Source of the DNA: Spirochaetaceae bacterium
GTDB taxonomy: Bacteria; Spirochaetota; Spirochaetia; Treponematales; Breznakiellaceae
NCBI GenBank assembly: GCA_031258615.1
Contig: JAIRMP010000220.1
Location: 1 to 8,061 of the forward strand
DNA: 8,061 nt
Direction of reading: 5' to 3'
The notes under the pieces are model-generated. The model made no database searches. It was not told where the DNA came from and was given only the letters and a program-made list of their open reading frames with translations. Position numbers and translations under genes: made by a program. Shown here in pieces: positions 1-6,194 of this stretch (position 1 is the stretch's first letter; every line of letters starts with the position of its first letter).

Positions 1-1401
1 GCGCTCCGGCTTTGCGATGCCGCCTCCGCCTGCCTCCTGCTGCTGGATGGCAGGGAAAACAGGATGTTTTTCGAGGTGGTGAGCGGCTTTTCGGACGGAG
101 AGCGGCTTGAACAGGGGAGCGTGGAGATCGGCGAAGGCATAGCCGGCTGGGTCGCGCGCAACAACAAATCTATCATCATCAACGATACGGACAGTTCCGA
201 GTACCGTCTTGCCGCCGTTTTTGAACAGAGCGGCTTTGTTGCAAAGACGGTGATAGCCGTTCCAATGCAGGCAAAGGATCGCTGCATAGGCGTTCTGGAA
301 GTGATCAACAAAAAAAATTCAGCCCATTTTTCCGGTGAAGATATTGAATGGCTGGAAATATTCGCGAATCAGGCGGCGCTGGCCCTGCAAAACGCGCAGA
401 ATTACGAAAAAGTACAGAGTAAGGCCGCCGTTCTACAGGAGCAGCTTGAAACAAGCGGCGCGTTCCATACGTTAATCGCAAAAAGTTCAGTAATGAAGGA
501 AAAACTTGCCGTGATAGACCGCCTGGCCTCCACCGATTCCGCCGTGCTGATACTGGGGGAAAGCGGGGTGGGCAAGGAGCTTGTCGCCGAGCAGATACAC
601 CTGCGAAGTCCGCGCAAGGCCGGTCCCTTCGTGCGGGTAAACTGCGCCGCGCTGCCGTCCGGCCTTGCCGAAAGTGAACTGTTTGGTCACGTAAAAGGCG
701 CGTTTACAGGGGCGGTCGGCACCCGCAGGGGGCGTTTCGAGACGGCGGACGGCGGTACCATATTCCTCGACGAGGTGGGCGATCTTCCGCTCGATCTACA
801 GGCAAAGCTGCTGCGCGTGATTCAGCAGAAGACTTTTGAAAAGGTCGGCTCGGCAACGCCGCAGAGCATCAATGTGCGTATACTTGCCGCTACGAACAAG
901 GACATAGAAAAACTTGTCGCCGGGGAAAAATTCAGGAGCGATCTGTACTACAGGCTTAACGTGCTGCCGATTTATGTGCCGCCGCTCCGCCAGCGGAGCG
1001 AAGACATACCGGAACTGGCCGGTTTCTTCCTTGAAAACTGCATGCGGGACATGAAAAAACGTTTCGACGGGTTTTCGGAGGAAGCTATGCAGGCACTGAT
1101 CGCGCATCCCTGGCCCGGCAATGTCCGTGAGCTGGAAAATTGTGTACAACGCGGCTGTGTTGCGGCCACCGGGACTGTGATACGGAAGGAAGATATGTTT
1201 CCCGGCGGTGATCCCACGTTCAGGGCGGCGGCAAAAACCGGATCGCGGTCGCTCAAGGCGGCAATGGACGCTTTCAAAGTACATTTTATCAAGGAGGTGC
1301 TGGCTGAGTACGGCGGGAATCAGACAAAAGCGGCGCAGGCACTTGACATACAGAGGACATACCTTGCTAAGATGATTCGAGACTTCAACATTGCCAGGTG
1401 A
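1..1401 (+). CDS. GAF-domain sigma-54-dependent transcriptional activator (5' partial)
   Basis: This is a bacterial enhancer-binding protein: an AAA+ ATPase that remodels sigma-54 RNA polymerase at promoters. The frame is open from base 1, and the residues before the first ATG (position 64) still read as GAF domain (ALRLCDAASACLLLLDG), so the true start lies upstream of the window. Numbering from that Met: GAF about 1-110; AAA+ about 138-370 with Walker A GESGVGKE (165-172), the sigma-54-contacting GAFTGA loop (212-217), Walker B GGTIFLDE (230-237), the arginine-finger region FRSDLYYRLNV (290-300) and sensor II WPGNVRELEN (350-359). A Fis-type helix-turn-helix ends the protein (about 396-441, GGNQTKAAQALDIQRTYL). 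The order is that of NifA/FhlA-class activators. There is no receiver domain in the visible part, so a small ligand or redox signal sensed by GAF is more likely than phosphorylation. Its target promoters are unknown. The class is very secure. Confidence 0.96.
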   Translation, partial: ALRLCDAASACLLLLDGRENRMFFEVVSGFSDGERLEQGSVEIGEGIAGWVARNNKSIIINDTDSSEYRLAAVFEQSGFVAKTVIAVPMQAKDRCIGVLEVINKKNSAHFSGEDIEWLEIFANQAALALQNAQNYEKVQSKAAVLQEQLETSGAFHTLIAKSSVMKEKLAVIDRLASTDSAVLILGESGVGKELVAEQIHLRSPRKAGPFVRVNCAALPSGLAESELFGHVKGAFTGAVGTRRGRFETADGGTIFLDEVGDLPLDLQAKLLRVIQQKTFEKVGSATPQSINVRILAATNKDIEKLVAGEKFRSDLYYRLNVLPIYVPPLRQRSEDIPELAGFFLENCMRDMKKRFDGFSEEAMQALIAHPWPGNVRELENCVQRGCVAATGTVIRKEDMFPGGDPTFRAAAKTGSRSLKAAMDAFKVHFIKEVLAEYGGNQTKAAQALDIQRTYLAKMIRDFNIAR

Positions 1402-1433
1402 GGCGATTTTTGTACATTGCCAAGGGGAATTGC

Positions 1434-2243
1434 ATGAAAAATAACGAAAATAACGAAATTCATATTACAGACGATAACGATGGCTTTTTTAATTTTTTTG
1501 AAAAAAACCGCAAATTTTTATTGGCGTTCGTCATAACGATTGTAGTCCTGCTGGTTGGGGTTATCGCCGTGCTGCTTGTGCGGGATTTTATGCAAAAGGA
1601 CGCAATCGCCAGGCTGGACATTCTTATTGAACGGTACGACGGTATAAAAGGCAGCCTCGCCGCCCAAGTGGAGGAGACGGACGGGACCGAAGCTGAAGCC
1701 GGCGGCATCGCTGAAGCCGGCGGTATCGCTGAAGCCGGCGGCATTCGGGAAAACGAAATTTCCGAAAATGCCGAAACTGCGGCGGAAACTTCAGGAGACG
1801 ATATTCAGGCGGTGCTGGACGACTTGCGGGCGCTGGGAAAAAGCGCGTCCGGCTACCCGGCCGCGCGCGCGTGGTTCATGGCGGCCAACATTCACCATGA
1901 ACGGAGGGAATGGCAGCAGGCGCAGGAGGCCTGGCTTCTGTCGGCGAAAAAGGGCGCCTCTACACATCTGGCCCCCGTGTCACTGTACAATGCGGCGGTC
2001 GCGGCGGAATTGTCCGGCGATACCGATTTGGCGCTGTCAAACTACCAAAAATCGCTCAGTTTTACAGACTTTCCGGCTGCGGCTCACGCCCAGTTTTCCG
2101 TAGGCCGGCTTGAAGAAACAAGGGGCGACAACGAGGCGGCCATCGCCGCGTACCGTGCCGTGATAGAAAAGTGGCCGTCTGATATTGGCTGGACAAACCT
2201 TGCCCATTCCCGCATCATCGCACTGGAGCTTAATGGGCAATGA
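1434..2243 (+). CDS. Single-pass membrane protein with TPR-like repeats
   Basis: A 269-residue protein with a short acidic N-terminus, one transmembrane helix (about 28-49, LLAFVITIVVLLVGVIAVLLV) and a large C-terminal domain that is probably extracytoplasmic. The stretch from about 115 to 265 is helical and Ala-rich with TPR-like spacing (YPAARAWFMAANIHHE, LYNAAVAAELSGDTDLALSNYQKSL, AAAHAQFSVGRLEETRGDNEAAIAAYRAVIEKWP). This suggests a protein-protein scaffold. The layout resembles YfgM-type membrane-anchored TPR proteins, but homology is not shown. The ATG at 1434 is preferred because AAGGGG (1422-1427) sits 6 bases before it. A GTG at 1398, overlapping the previous stop, has no such site. 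An Ala/Glu/Gly-rich linker at residues 87-104 is encoded by a perfect-frame tandem repeat. It lies 32 bases after the activator and overlaps the next gene by 4 bases, so co-transcription is likely. Partner and role are unknown. Confidence 0.85.
   Translation: MKNNENNEIHITDDNDGFFNFFEKNRKFLLAFVITIVVLLVGVIAVLLVRDFMQKDAIARLDILIERYDGIKGSLAAQVEETDGTEAEAGGIAEAGGIAEAGGIRENEISENAETAAETSGDDIQAVLDDLRALGKSASGYPAARAWFMAANIHHERREWQQAQEAWLLSAKKGASTHLAPVSLYNAAVAAELSGDTDLALSNYQKSLSFTDFPAAAHAQFSVGRLEETRGDNEAAIAAYRAVIEKWPSDIGWTNLAHSRIIALELNGQ
1692..1745 (+). repeat. 18-bp tandem repeat, three copies, in frame
   Basis: Three head-to-tail copies of an 18-base unit (gctgaagccggcggcatc) start at 1692, 1710 and 1728. 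The second differs at one base (ggt for ggc) and the third at its last base (att for atc). Each encodes Ala-Glu-Ala-Gly-Gly-Ile, and both changes are synonymous. The repeat lies in the linker between the membrane helix and the TPR-like domain. As 18 is a multiple of three, gain or loss of copies would change linker length without breaking the frame. Confidence 0.93.
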
Positions 2244-3508
2244 AGATATTTGGGCTGCGTATAACACCGGTTTTGTGTTTAGTTACGCTGGTCGTGTCAT
2301 GCGGAATAGATGACAACAAGTACCTTTCCCCCGCGTCGCTGGTAAGCTCCATGCTGAATAGCAACGCGGTGGTACGGCTGCCGGACGGTAGTACGCTGAC
2401 GATAGATTTTACCAACGGACAGATTCCCACCCTGACAGTACCCAGCAGTATGGAGTTCGGCAGGGAGTACGAGATATACTATAGGATATACCTCAGCGAT
2501 AAGGTGATGGAGACGGTAAATACTGACAGCGCGCGGGAGGATGTGAATCCAACGCTTGCAACTGACTGGACGGCGATGTACAACTACACTGTCGATTCAA
2601 ACAACCTTTCGGGAGGGGTGGCCTCACTCTTTACAAACCGGAAGTATTATGCGTTGCAGTTGGGCTCGTCCAACCGCGCCATACGTTCCACTGGAAACGG
2701 CGCATTTGACCCGAAACCGGCAGACCACCTGTTTACGACAAGCGATGACCTTTTTAACTCTGAATACCTGACAAACAGCGTTAACGCCGATGTAACCGCG
2801 GCAAAAAGCGGAGTAACACCTTCGTATGCCTATGCGTCGATGTATGTCGTTATAAGGGACTTTAACCCACAAACATTGAACCCTGTCTACAGTTCCATCA
2901 CGTTTGTAAATATATTTTTACTGCCTTTCGGCACAAATTTGCAGAACATTCCTGTGACGGGTGTAACGGTCAGCCCGGTTTCCCCCCAGCTCACCCCCAA
3001 CGTCGCCGTTAAGCTGAGGGCCAACGTTACGCCTGACAACGCGTCGGACAAGACCATTGTTTGGTCGGTAGACGATGAGTCCGCCGCCGGTGTATCGCCT
3101 TTGCCGGACAACAACGCGATTGTATACAGCAAAGCTGCCGGACCAAACACGGTACAAGTTACCGCCAAAACAACGGACGGCGGCCATTCCTTCACCATTT
3201 CTGGAATTTCACTATCCGGTATAGCGGCAACCGGCGTCGAGCTAAACAAAACACAGCTCACCCTCTCCATTAACAGCAATACCGTCAGCGGCGTTACTTA
3301 CCAAAAAACGGAAATCTTGACGGCGACCGTATCGCCGGCCAACGCCGACAACAAGAACGTTATCTGGTCATCCAGCGACCCGGGCATTGCGACCGTCGAT
3401 GAATACGGCGAGGTAACGGCGGTGGCGTTGGGGACTGTAACCATAACGGCGACAACGAAGGACGGTACTGAACGGGTCAGGGCCTGTACCGTTACGGTTA
3501 TCAACTGA
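2240..3508 (+). CDS. Lipoprotein with two bacterial Ig-like (BIG2-type) domains
   Basis: A 422-residue predicted lipoprotein. Residues 1-20 form a signal peptide ending in the lipobox LVVS followed by Cys21, the expected lipid-modified residue. Residues about 45-235 form a beta-rich domain with many Tyr, Thr and Asn that I do not recognise. Two Ig-like domains follow at about 237-322 and 329-422. Both show the BIG2 pattern: V(T/E)GV-V/L near the start, V(T/S)P.NA..K.(I/V)WS.. in the middle, and a G.V.VTA-like strand. The second is the more canonical (SSDPGIATVDEYGEVTAVALG). Such domains are common in surface adhesins and envelope proteins, where they act as spacers or bind ligands. The ATG overlaps the preceding stop (ATGA), and GGAG at 2225-2228 lies 11 bases upstream, so translational coupling is likely. 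It is the last gene before a terminator. The specific ligand is unknown. Confidence 0.88.
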   Translation: MKIFGLRITPVLCLVTLVVSCGIDDNKYLSPASLVSSMLNSNAVVRLPDGSTLTIDFTNGQIPTLTVPSSMEFGREYEIYYRIYLSDKVMETVNTDSAREDVNPTLATDWTAMYNYTVDSNNLSGGVASLFTNRKYYALQLGSSNRAIRSTGNGAFDPKPADHLFTTSDDLFNSEYLTNSVNADVTAAKSGVTPSYAYASMYVVIRDFNPQTLNPVYSSITFVNIFLLPFGTNLQNIPVTGVTVSPVSPQLTPNVAVKLRANVTPDNASDKTIVWSVDDESAAGVSPLPDNNAIVYSKAAGPNTVQVTAKTTDGGHSFTISGISLSGIAATGVELNKTQLTLSINSNTVSGVTYQKTEILTATVSPANADNKNVIWSSSDPGIATVDEYGEVTAVALGTVTITATTKDGTERVRACTVTVIN

Positions 3509-3522
3509 CAGGTAAAAAAATA

Positions 3523-3553
3523 GCGGTGCGTCTGGACGTTGTGACCGCACCGC
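3523..3553 (+). other. 8-bp perfect stem-loop 3' of the lipoprotein gene
   Basis: GCGGTGCG (3523-3530) is the exact reverse complement of CGCACCGC (3546-3553), leaving a 15-base loop. It begins 15 bases after the lipoprotein stop. No T-run follows directly, so on its own it is a poor intrinsic terminator. It may protect the 3' end of the message or act with the stronger hairpin just downstream. Confidence 0.5.
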
Positions 3554-3582
3554 CTTGGAGCCAAAATTTTACAGAAGTATCG

Positions 3583-3611
3583 AAGGACGTGTTCGTTGAA
3601 CACGTCCTTTT
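3583..3611 (+). terminator. Rho-independent terminator of the activator-TPR-lipoprotein unit
   Basis: AAGGACGTGTTC (3583-3594) pairs perfectly with GAACACGTCCTT (3598-3609) across a 3-base loop. Four T follow or overlap the stem end (3608-3611). A 12-bp perfect stem with a tight loop and a short U-tract, 74 bases after the stop of a + strand gene, is a good intrinsic terminator. The U-tract is short, so read-through is possible. Confidence 0.75.
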
Positions 3612-3638
3612 GACATCTCCCCTCCCTATATTTTTTAT
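3610..3638 (+). promoter_or_regulatory. Candidate sigma-70-type promoter inside the intergenic gap
   Basis: A perfect TTGACA (3610-3615) is followed, after 17 bases, by TTTTAT (3633-3638), which matches four of six positions of TATAAT. No + strand coding region follows for about 750 bases, and the MBL gene downstream is on the opposite strand. If active, it would make a short RNA running into the inverted repeat at 3685-3714. The region is T-rich, so chance is a real alternative. Confidence 0.25.
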
Positions 3639-3684
3639 CGGTTTACAAAAAAATATCTGTAGACAAAAATGCCGCTCGTCAATG

Positions 3685-3714
3685 TAATACCTCGCCCTAA
3701 AGGGCGAGGTATTA
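3685..3714. repeat. Perfect 14-bp inverted repeat between convergent genes
   Basis: TAATACCTCGCCCT (3685-3698) and AGGGCGAGGTATTA (3701-3714) are exact reverse complements around a 2-base centre (AA), giving a 30-base near-palindrome with the GCCCTAAAGGGC core. It lies between the + strand lipoprotein gene and the - strand MBL gene and starts 22 bases past the MBL stop, so a bidirectional terminator or mRNA 3'-end hairpin is the simplest reading. Neither side has a directly adjacent U-tract. Cores of this kind also occur at the subterminal hairpins of IS200/IS605-type elements, so a solitary or relic element end is possible. No transposase gene is present. Confidence 0.8.
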
Positions 3715-3736
3715 GGCCCCGCTTGCGAATGAAAAA

Positions 3737-4405
3737 TCAGTAAAACTGCGCTTCCTGGCCTATACTTGTGGCATCCCCGTGACCGGGGTACACCTTGATA
3801 CCGCCGTCCATACGAAAGAGGCGGCTCAGGCTCTTCTGCATCGCGTTCCAGTCGCCGCCGGGCAGATCGGTACGTCCTATCCCCGCCCTGAATAGCGTAT
3901 CGCCTGAGTACAGGCGCTTGTTCTCCTCGTCAAAAAACGCGACCGAACCGGAGCTATGACCAGGCAGGTGGAGAACGGTAAATATGTCTACCTTGCTGCC
4001 CTCATCCAAAACTATGTCAGCTTCCGGCATGGGCTGCCAAAACTGGTCTATATAGAACGGGCTGCCGGCGGCCACGGTAAAAGACTCCCTGTGTACGTCA
4101 AGCGAGGCGGGCCCTATATACATGGCGTCTTCCCGCCCTATGGCGACCAGGGGCTTTTGCTCCCCGCCGGAATAGCGCCTGTAAATGTCCGGCAGCGCGG
4201 CGATATGGTCAAAATGTCCGTGAGTCAGTAGAATATACTTTGGGTACAGGCCGCGGCGATCCAAACAACGTATGATTTCTGACGGATCGCCGCCCGGATC
4301 TATTACGGCGGCGGGGCTTAAGCCGTGAGGCAGCGAATCTCCCAGCGGAACGACCCAGCAGTTGGCTTCCAAATCGCCGACAACTATTTTTTCATGTGCT
4401 TGCAT
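3737..4405 (-). CDS. MBL-fold metallohydrolase, glyoxalase II-like
   Basis: A 222-residue compact metallo-beta-lactamase-fold hydrolase. It carries the full metal-binding set: THGHFDH (61-67; His62, His64, Asp66, His67), His150 in LPGHSSGS, Asp169 in SGDTLF, and His209 in YPGHG. The IDPGGD turn (35-40) and GRTD (177-180) are typical of the glyoxalase II/YcbL branch. Full-length glyoxalase II (about 250 residues) has a C-terminal helical substrate domain that is absent here. The protein is therefore of the short type, likely cytoplasmic, acting on a thioester or a related small ester. The exact substrate cannot be read from the sequence. The ATG (reverse complement of 4403-4405) has no Shine-Dalgarno, but a TATAAT lies 9 bases upstream, so the mRNA may be leaderless or nearly so. 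It diverges from the membrane-protein gene on the + strand. Confidence 0.93.
   Translation of the reverse strand: MQAHEKIVVGDLEANCWVVPLGDSLPHGLSPAAVIDPGGDPSEIIRCLDRRGLYPKYILLTHGHFDHIAALPDIYRRYSGGEQKPLVAIGREDAMYIGPASLDVHRESFTVAAGSPFYIDQFWQPMPEADIVLDEGSKVDIFTVLHLPGHSSGSVAFFDEENKRLYSGDTLFRAGIGRTDLPGGDWNAMQKSLSRLFRMDGGIKVYPGHGDATSIGQEAQFY
4362..4390 (+). promoter_or_regulatory. Candidate promoter of the membrane-protein gene
   Basis: TTGGCT (4362-4367) and TATTTT (4385-4390), each four of six to consensus, are separated by 17 bases and lie within the 5' coding part of the divergent MBL gene. The predicted start point near 4397 would give a leader of about 26 bases carrying the GGAGGG site. It is a weak match; the argument comes mainly from its position. 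Confidence 0.25.
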
Positions 4406-4408
4406 TAT

Positions 4409-4414
4409 GGAGGG
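4409..4414 (+). promoter_or_regulatory. Shine-Dalgarno that decides a CTG start
   Basis: GGAGGG is the only strong ribosome-binding site near the start of the membrane-protein frame. The in-frame codon at a proper distance (8 bases) is CTG at 4423. The only conventional in-frame start nearby, GTG at 4396, lies upstream of this site and cannot use it. Confidence 0.6.
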
Positions 4415-4443
4415 ATTATAGCCTGAGTAACCTTGAGTGGCTA
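4415..4443 (-). promoter_or_regulatory. Candidate promoter of the MBL hydrolase gene
   Basis: Read on the - strand, a perfect TATAAT covers 4420-4415. After a 17-base spacer, TAGCCA (4443-4438) matches four of six positions of TTGACA. Transcription would start near 4408, only a few bases before the ATG at 4405. The hexamer overlaps the translation start region of the divergent + strand gene. Confidence 0.4.
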
Positions 4444-5601
4444 GTAATTATAATTATTGTTGCTTTCTTTTGGTACGCGCTTATCCCGCTTGCCGGAATC
4501 TCCATCCGCCGTCACGCCTGGCGCGTCTTCCGCGAACGTTTTGTGTATTTGAGCGGGATGCCGCTCCTTGATTACGGTATGCTCCGGCAAAACATAAACG
4601 GGGAGTACCATTTTATCGGAAATTTTGAATCGATCACGGAAAACAGTACGCTGTGGATAAAAGCCGATAACCTGACGATACCGGTCTTTCTGGAAAAGGC
4701 GCAGACGTATATGCTGCCTTTGGGCGGACACAAGCATGATAGCGGCGCCGATCAAAAGATGTGTTTTGATGAAAATGAGTTGGATATTAACGCGCCTGCG
4801 TTGCGCCGGTTTAGCTGGAACAGAATCTCGTCGTTGACGGCGGGGGCAAAGGTCTTCATAGGCGGCGTACTGAAGGAGATAAACGGACGGCAGACTTTTG
4901 CGTCGTCAAAAGGGCAGCCGCTTTTGGTTATATTTTATGAATGTTCCGAATCGATGCTGAGTGCAGGCGTGATGCGCGCGGGTAAGTACAACATGGAATA
5001 CTGGAATACTGTAACCCCGTACGCGCTGGTCGGCGGGGTTTTTTCGCTGATAAGCATAGCTCAGTTTTTTTATGCCCGCCCCATCTACCGTGTTACCGTC
5101 CTGTCCGCAATAGCCGCCATTTTTTGCCCGCTGTTCCCGCTCCTGCCGCCGGGTCTCATATTCACGCTTATCTACCGTAATTTATGGCTGAGGGTCTGCA
5201 TATACCGCGTTTTCCGTGATGTGGCGCTGCTCCCGCTGAGGTATGCCGCTCGCCGTAACGCGCCGCAAAGCCAAAGCGGAGCCGTGTACGAATGTCGTAT
5301 GCTTGATGCCCTGCCCGGTAATTCAAAAATTCCGTGCCTGCTGCCCGCTTCCAAACCCGAAAAGAATGAATCCTGGCACATGGCGGGCTTCTTTGACGAT
5401 GCCGGGACGGGTGAGCCGCTCGCCGTAGCCTCGACGAATCCATTCATCCCCTGCGGCCTGCTCCCCGGCAGCCCAAAAACCGTTTCCCAGAGGTACAACA
5501 GGAAAGCGGTACTCCTTGAAGTATCCGCGTGGCTCGCCCTTGCCGCCGGTATAGCGCTCAACATATTCTTCGCGGAACTGATAATATACCTTACGCATTA
5601 G
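4423..5601 (+). CDS. Multi-pass membrane protein of unknown function
   Basis: I do not recognise this protein. With the CTG start it has 392 residues; the alternative GTG at 4396 adds nine and would overlap the divergent gene. Numbering from CTG: a transmembrane helix at about 6-25 (LVIIIIVAFFWYALIPLAGI), a soluble beta-rich region of about 170 residues, a helix at about 199-217, a longer hydrophobic stretch at about 222-253 that may be two helices around Pro-rich CPLFPLLPPG, a basic segment (RVCIYRVFRD..LRYAARR), a Pro/Ser-rich soluble part, and a C-terminal helix at about 364-389. The soluble part before helix two (LTAGAKVFIGGVLKEINGRQTF) faintly recalls the membrane-adjacent domain of GIDE/MULAN-like proteins, which also lies between two helices. 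I treat that as a hint only. The nitroreductase gene follows 38 bases after the stop. The reading frame is convincing; the start is less so. Confidence 0.78.
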   Translation: MSNLEWLVIIIIVAFFWYALIPLAGISIRRHAWRVFRERFVYLSGMPLLDYGMLRQNINGEYHFIGNFESITENSTLWIKADNLTIPVFLEKAQTYMLPLGGHKHDSGADQKMCFDENELDINAPALRRFSWNRISSLTAGAKVFIGGVLKEINGRQTFASSKGQPLLVIFYECSESMLSAGVMRAGKYNMEYWNTVTPYALVGGVFSLISIAQFFYARPIYRVTVLSAIAAIFCPLFPLLPPGLIFTLIYRNLWLRVCIYRVFRDVALLPLRYAARRNAPQSQSGAVYECRMLDALPGNSKIPCLLPASKPEKNESWHMAGFFDDAGTGEPLAVASTNPFIPCGLLPGSPKTVSQRYNRKAVLLEVSAWLALAAGIALNIFFAELIIYLTH

Positions 5602-5639
5602 GGCTTCCCCGCACCGGAAAACGGCGCTATTATGTTACC

Positions 5640-6194
5640 ATGAAGAAAACATTAACAGTATTTGCGCTTTTTGTGGCCGTCATAGCGAGCGGCGCGGCGG
5701 ACGGGGCGGACGATGCCGTTTCCGTCATTTTGAATAATTTTGGTGCGGCGAGGTATGCGGCGGGTGCGATCCCCAAGGCGGATTTGGACAAAATAATCGC
5801 GGCAGGTGTCCGTGCGCCGAGCGCGAGGAACAGGCAGCCTTGGCGTTTTACCGTTGTTTCAACGAAGGCTCTTGCGGAAAAGATCGTGAACGGCATAACG
5901 GAGGGCAATGTGGTGATCGTTGTTTCGGCAGATTCAGACAGCGCCGACTATACGCTTGACTGCGCGCTTGCCGTGGAAAATATTTACCTGGCGGCCCAGG
6001 CGCTTGGCTACGGCTCCCGTATATACACCGGCCCGGTCGCCAACATCAACAGTAAACTGAAAAACGATCTCGGCATTCCGCGGGAACGCAGCGCGGTGGC
6101 GGTCGTACGTGTGGGCAGGCTTGCTTCAAACGTTGACGTGGCAAGCAGCGCCTCGCCCCGAAAGCCGGCGGACAGCGTGGTAACGTACAGGTAA
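5640..6194 (+). CDS. Small exported nitroreductase-family protein
   Basis: A 184-residue protein with a nitroreductase-like fold, a family of FMN-dependent NAD(P)H oxidoreductases. Residues 1-19 look like a signal peptide (MKKT, then a hydrophobic core, then an S-G-A cleavage motif). Family features follow: PKADLDKIIAAGVRAPSARNRQPWRF (45-70), where APSARNRQPW is the typical FMN-site motif; CALAVENIYLAAQALGYGS (108-126), the conserved central helix; and SAVAVVRVGR (151-160), the C-terminal strand. The usual N-terminal RRSxR motif is reduced to AARY (36-39), so one phosphate-contacting Arg may be missing. It belongs to the compact subgroup of about 170-200 residues. The ATG at 5640 is chosen because the signal peptide begins there and the frame upstream overlaps the previous gene. 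There is no Shine-Dalgarno, but TATTAT (5628-5633) lies 6 bases before it. A tiny ORF (ATG TTA CCA TGA, 5632-5643) overlaps the start. Substrate unknown. Confidence 0.85.
   Translation: MKKTLTVFALFVAVIASGAADGADDAVSVILNNFGAARYAAGAIPKADLDKIIAAGVRAPSARNRQPWRFTVVSTKALAEKIVNGITEGNVVIVVSADSDSADYTLDCALAVENIYLAAQALGYGSRIYTGPVANINSKLKNDLGIPRERSAVAVVRVGRLASNVDVASSASPRKPADSVVTYR

Noticed and set aside
1398..1433. GTG at 1398 as the start of the TPR membrane protein
   Set aside because: No ribosome site precedes it, while ATG 1434 has AAGGGG at a good distance; the extra residues add nothing recognisable.
4363..4378. GG-N10-GC pattern resembling a sigma-54 promoter upstream of the membrane-protein gene
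   Set aside because: The invariant pairs are spaced correctly, but only about seven of ten consensus bases match, it lies in coding sequence of the MBL gene, and such matches are frequent by chance in GC-rich DNA.
5529..5639. Upstream extension of the nitroreductase frame into the membrane-protein gene
   Set aside because: It would overlap the C-terminal transmembrane helix of the previous gene in another frame, and the signal peptide begins cleanly at 5640.
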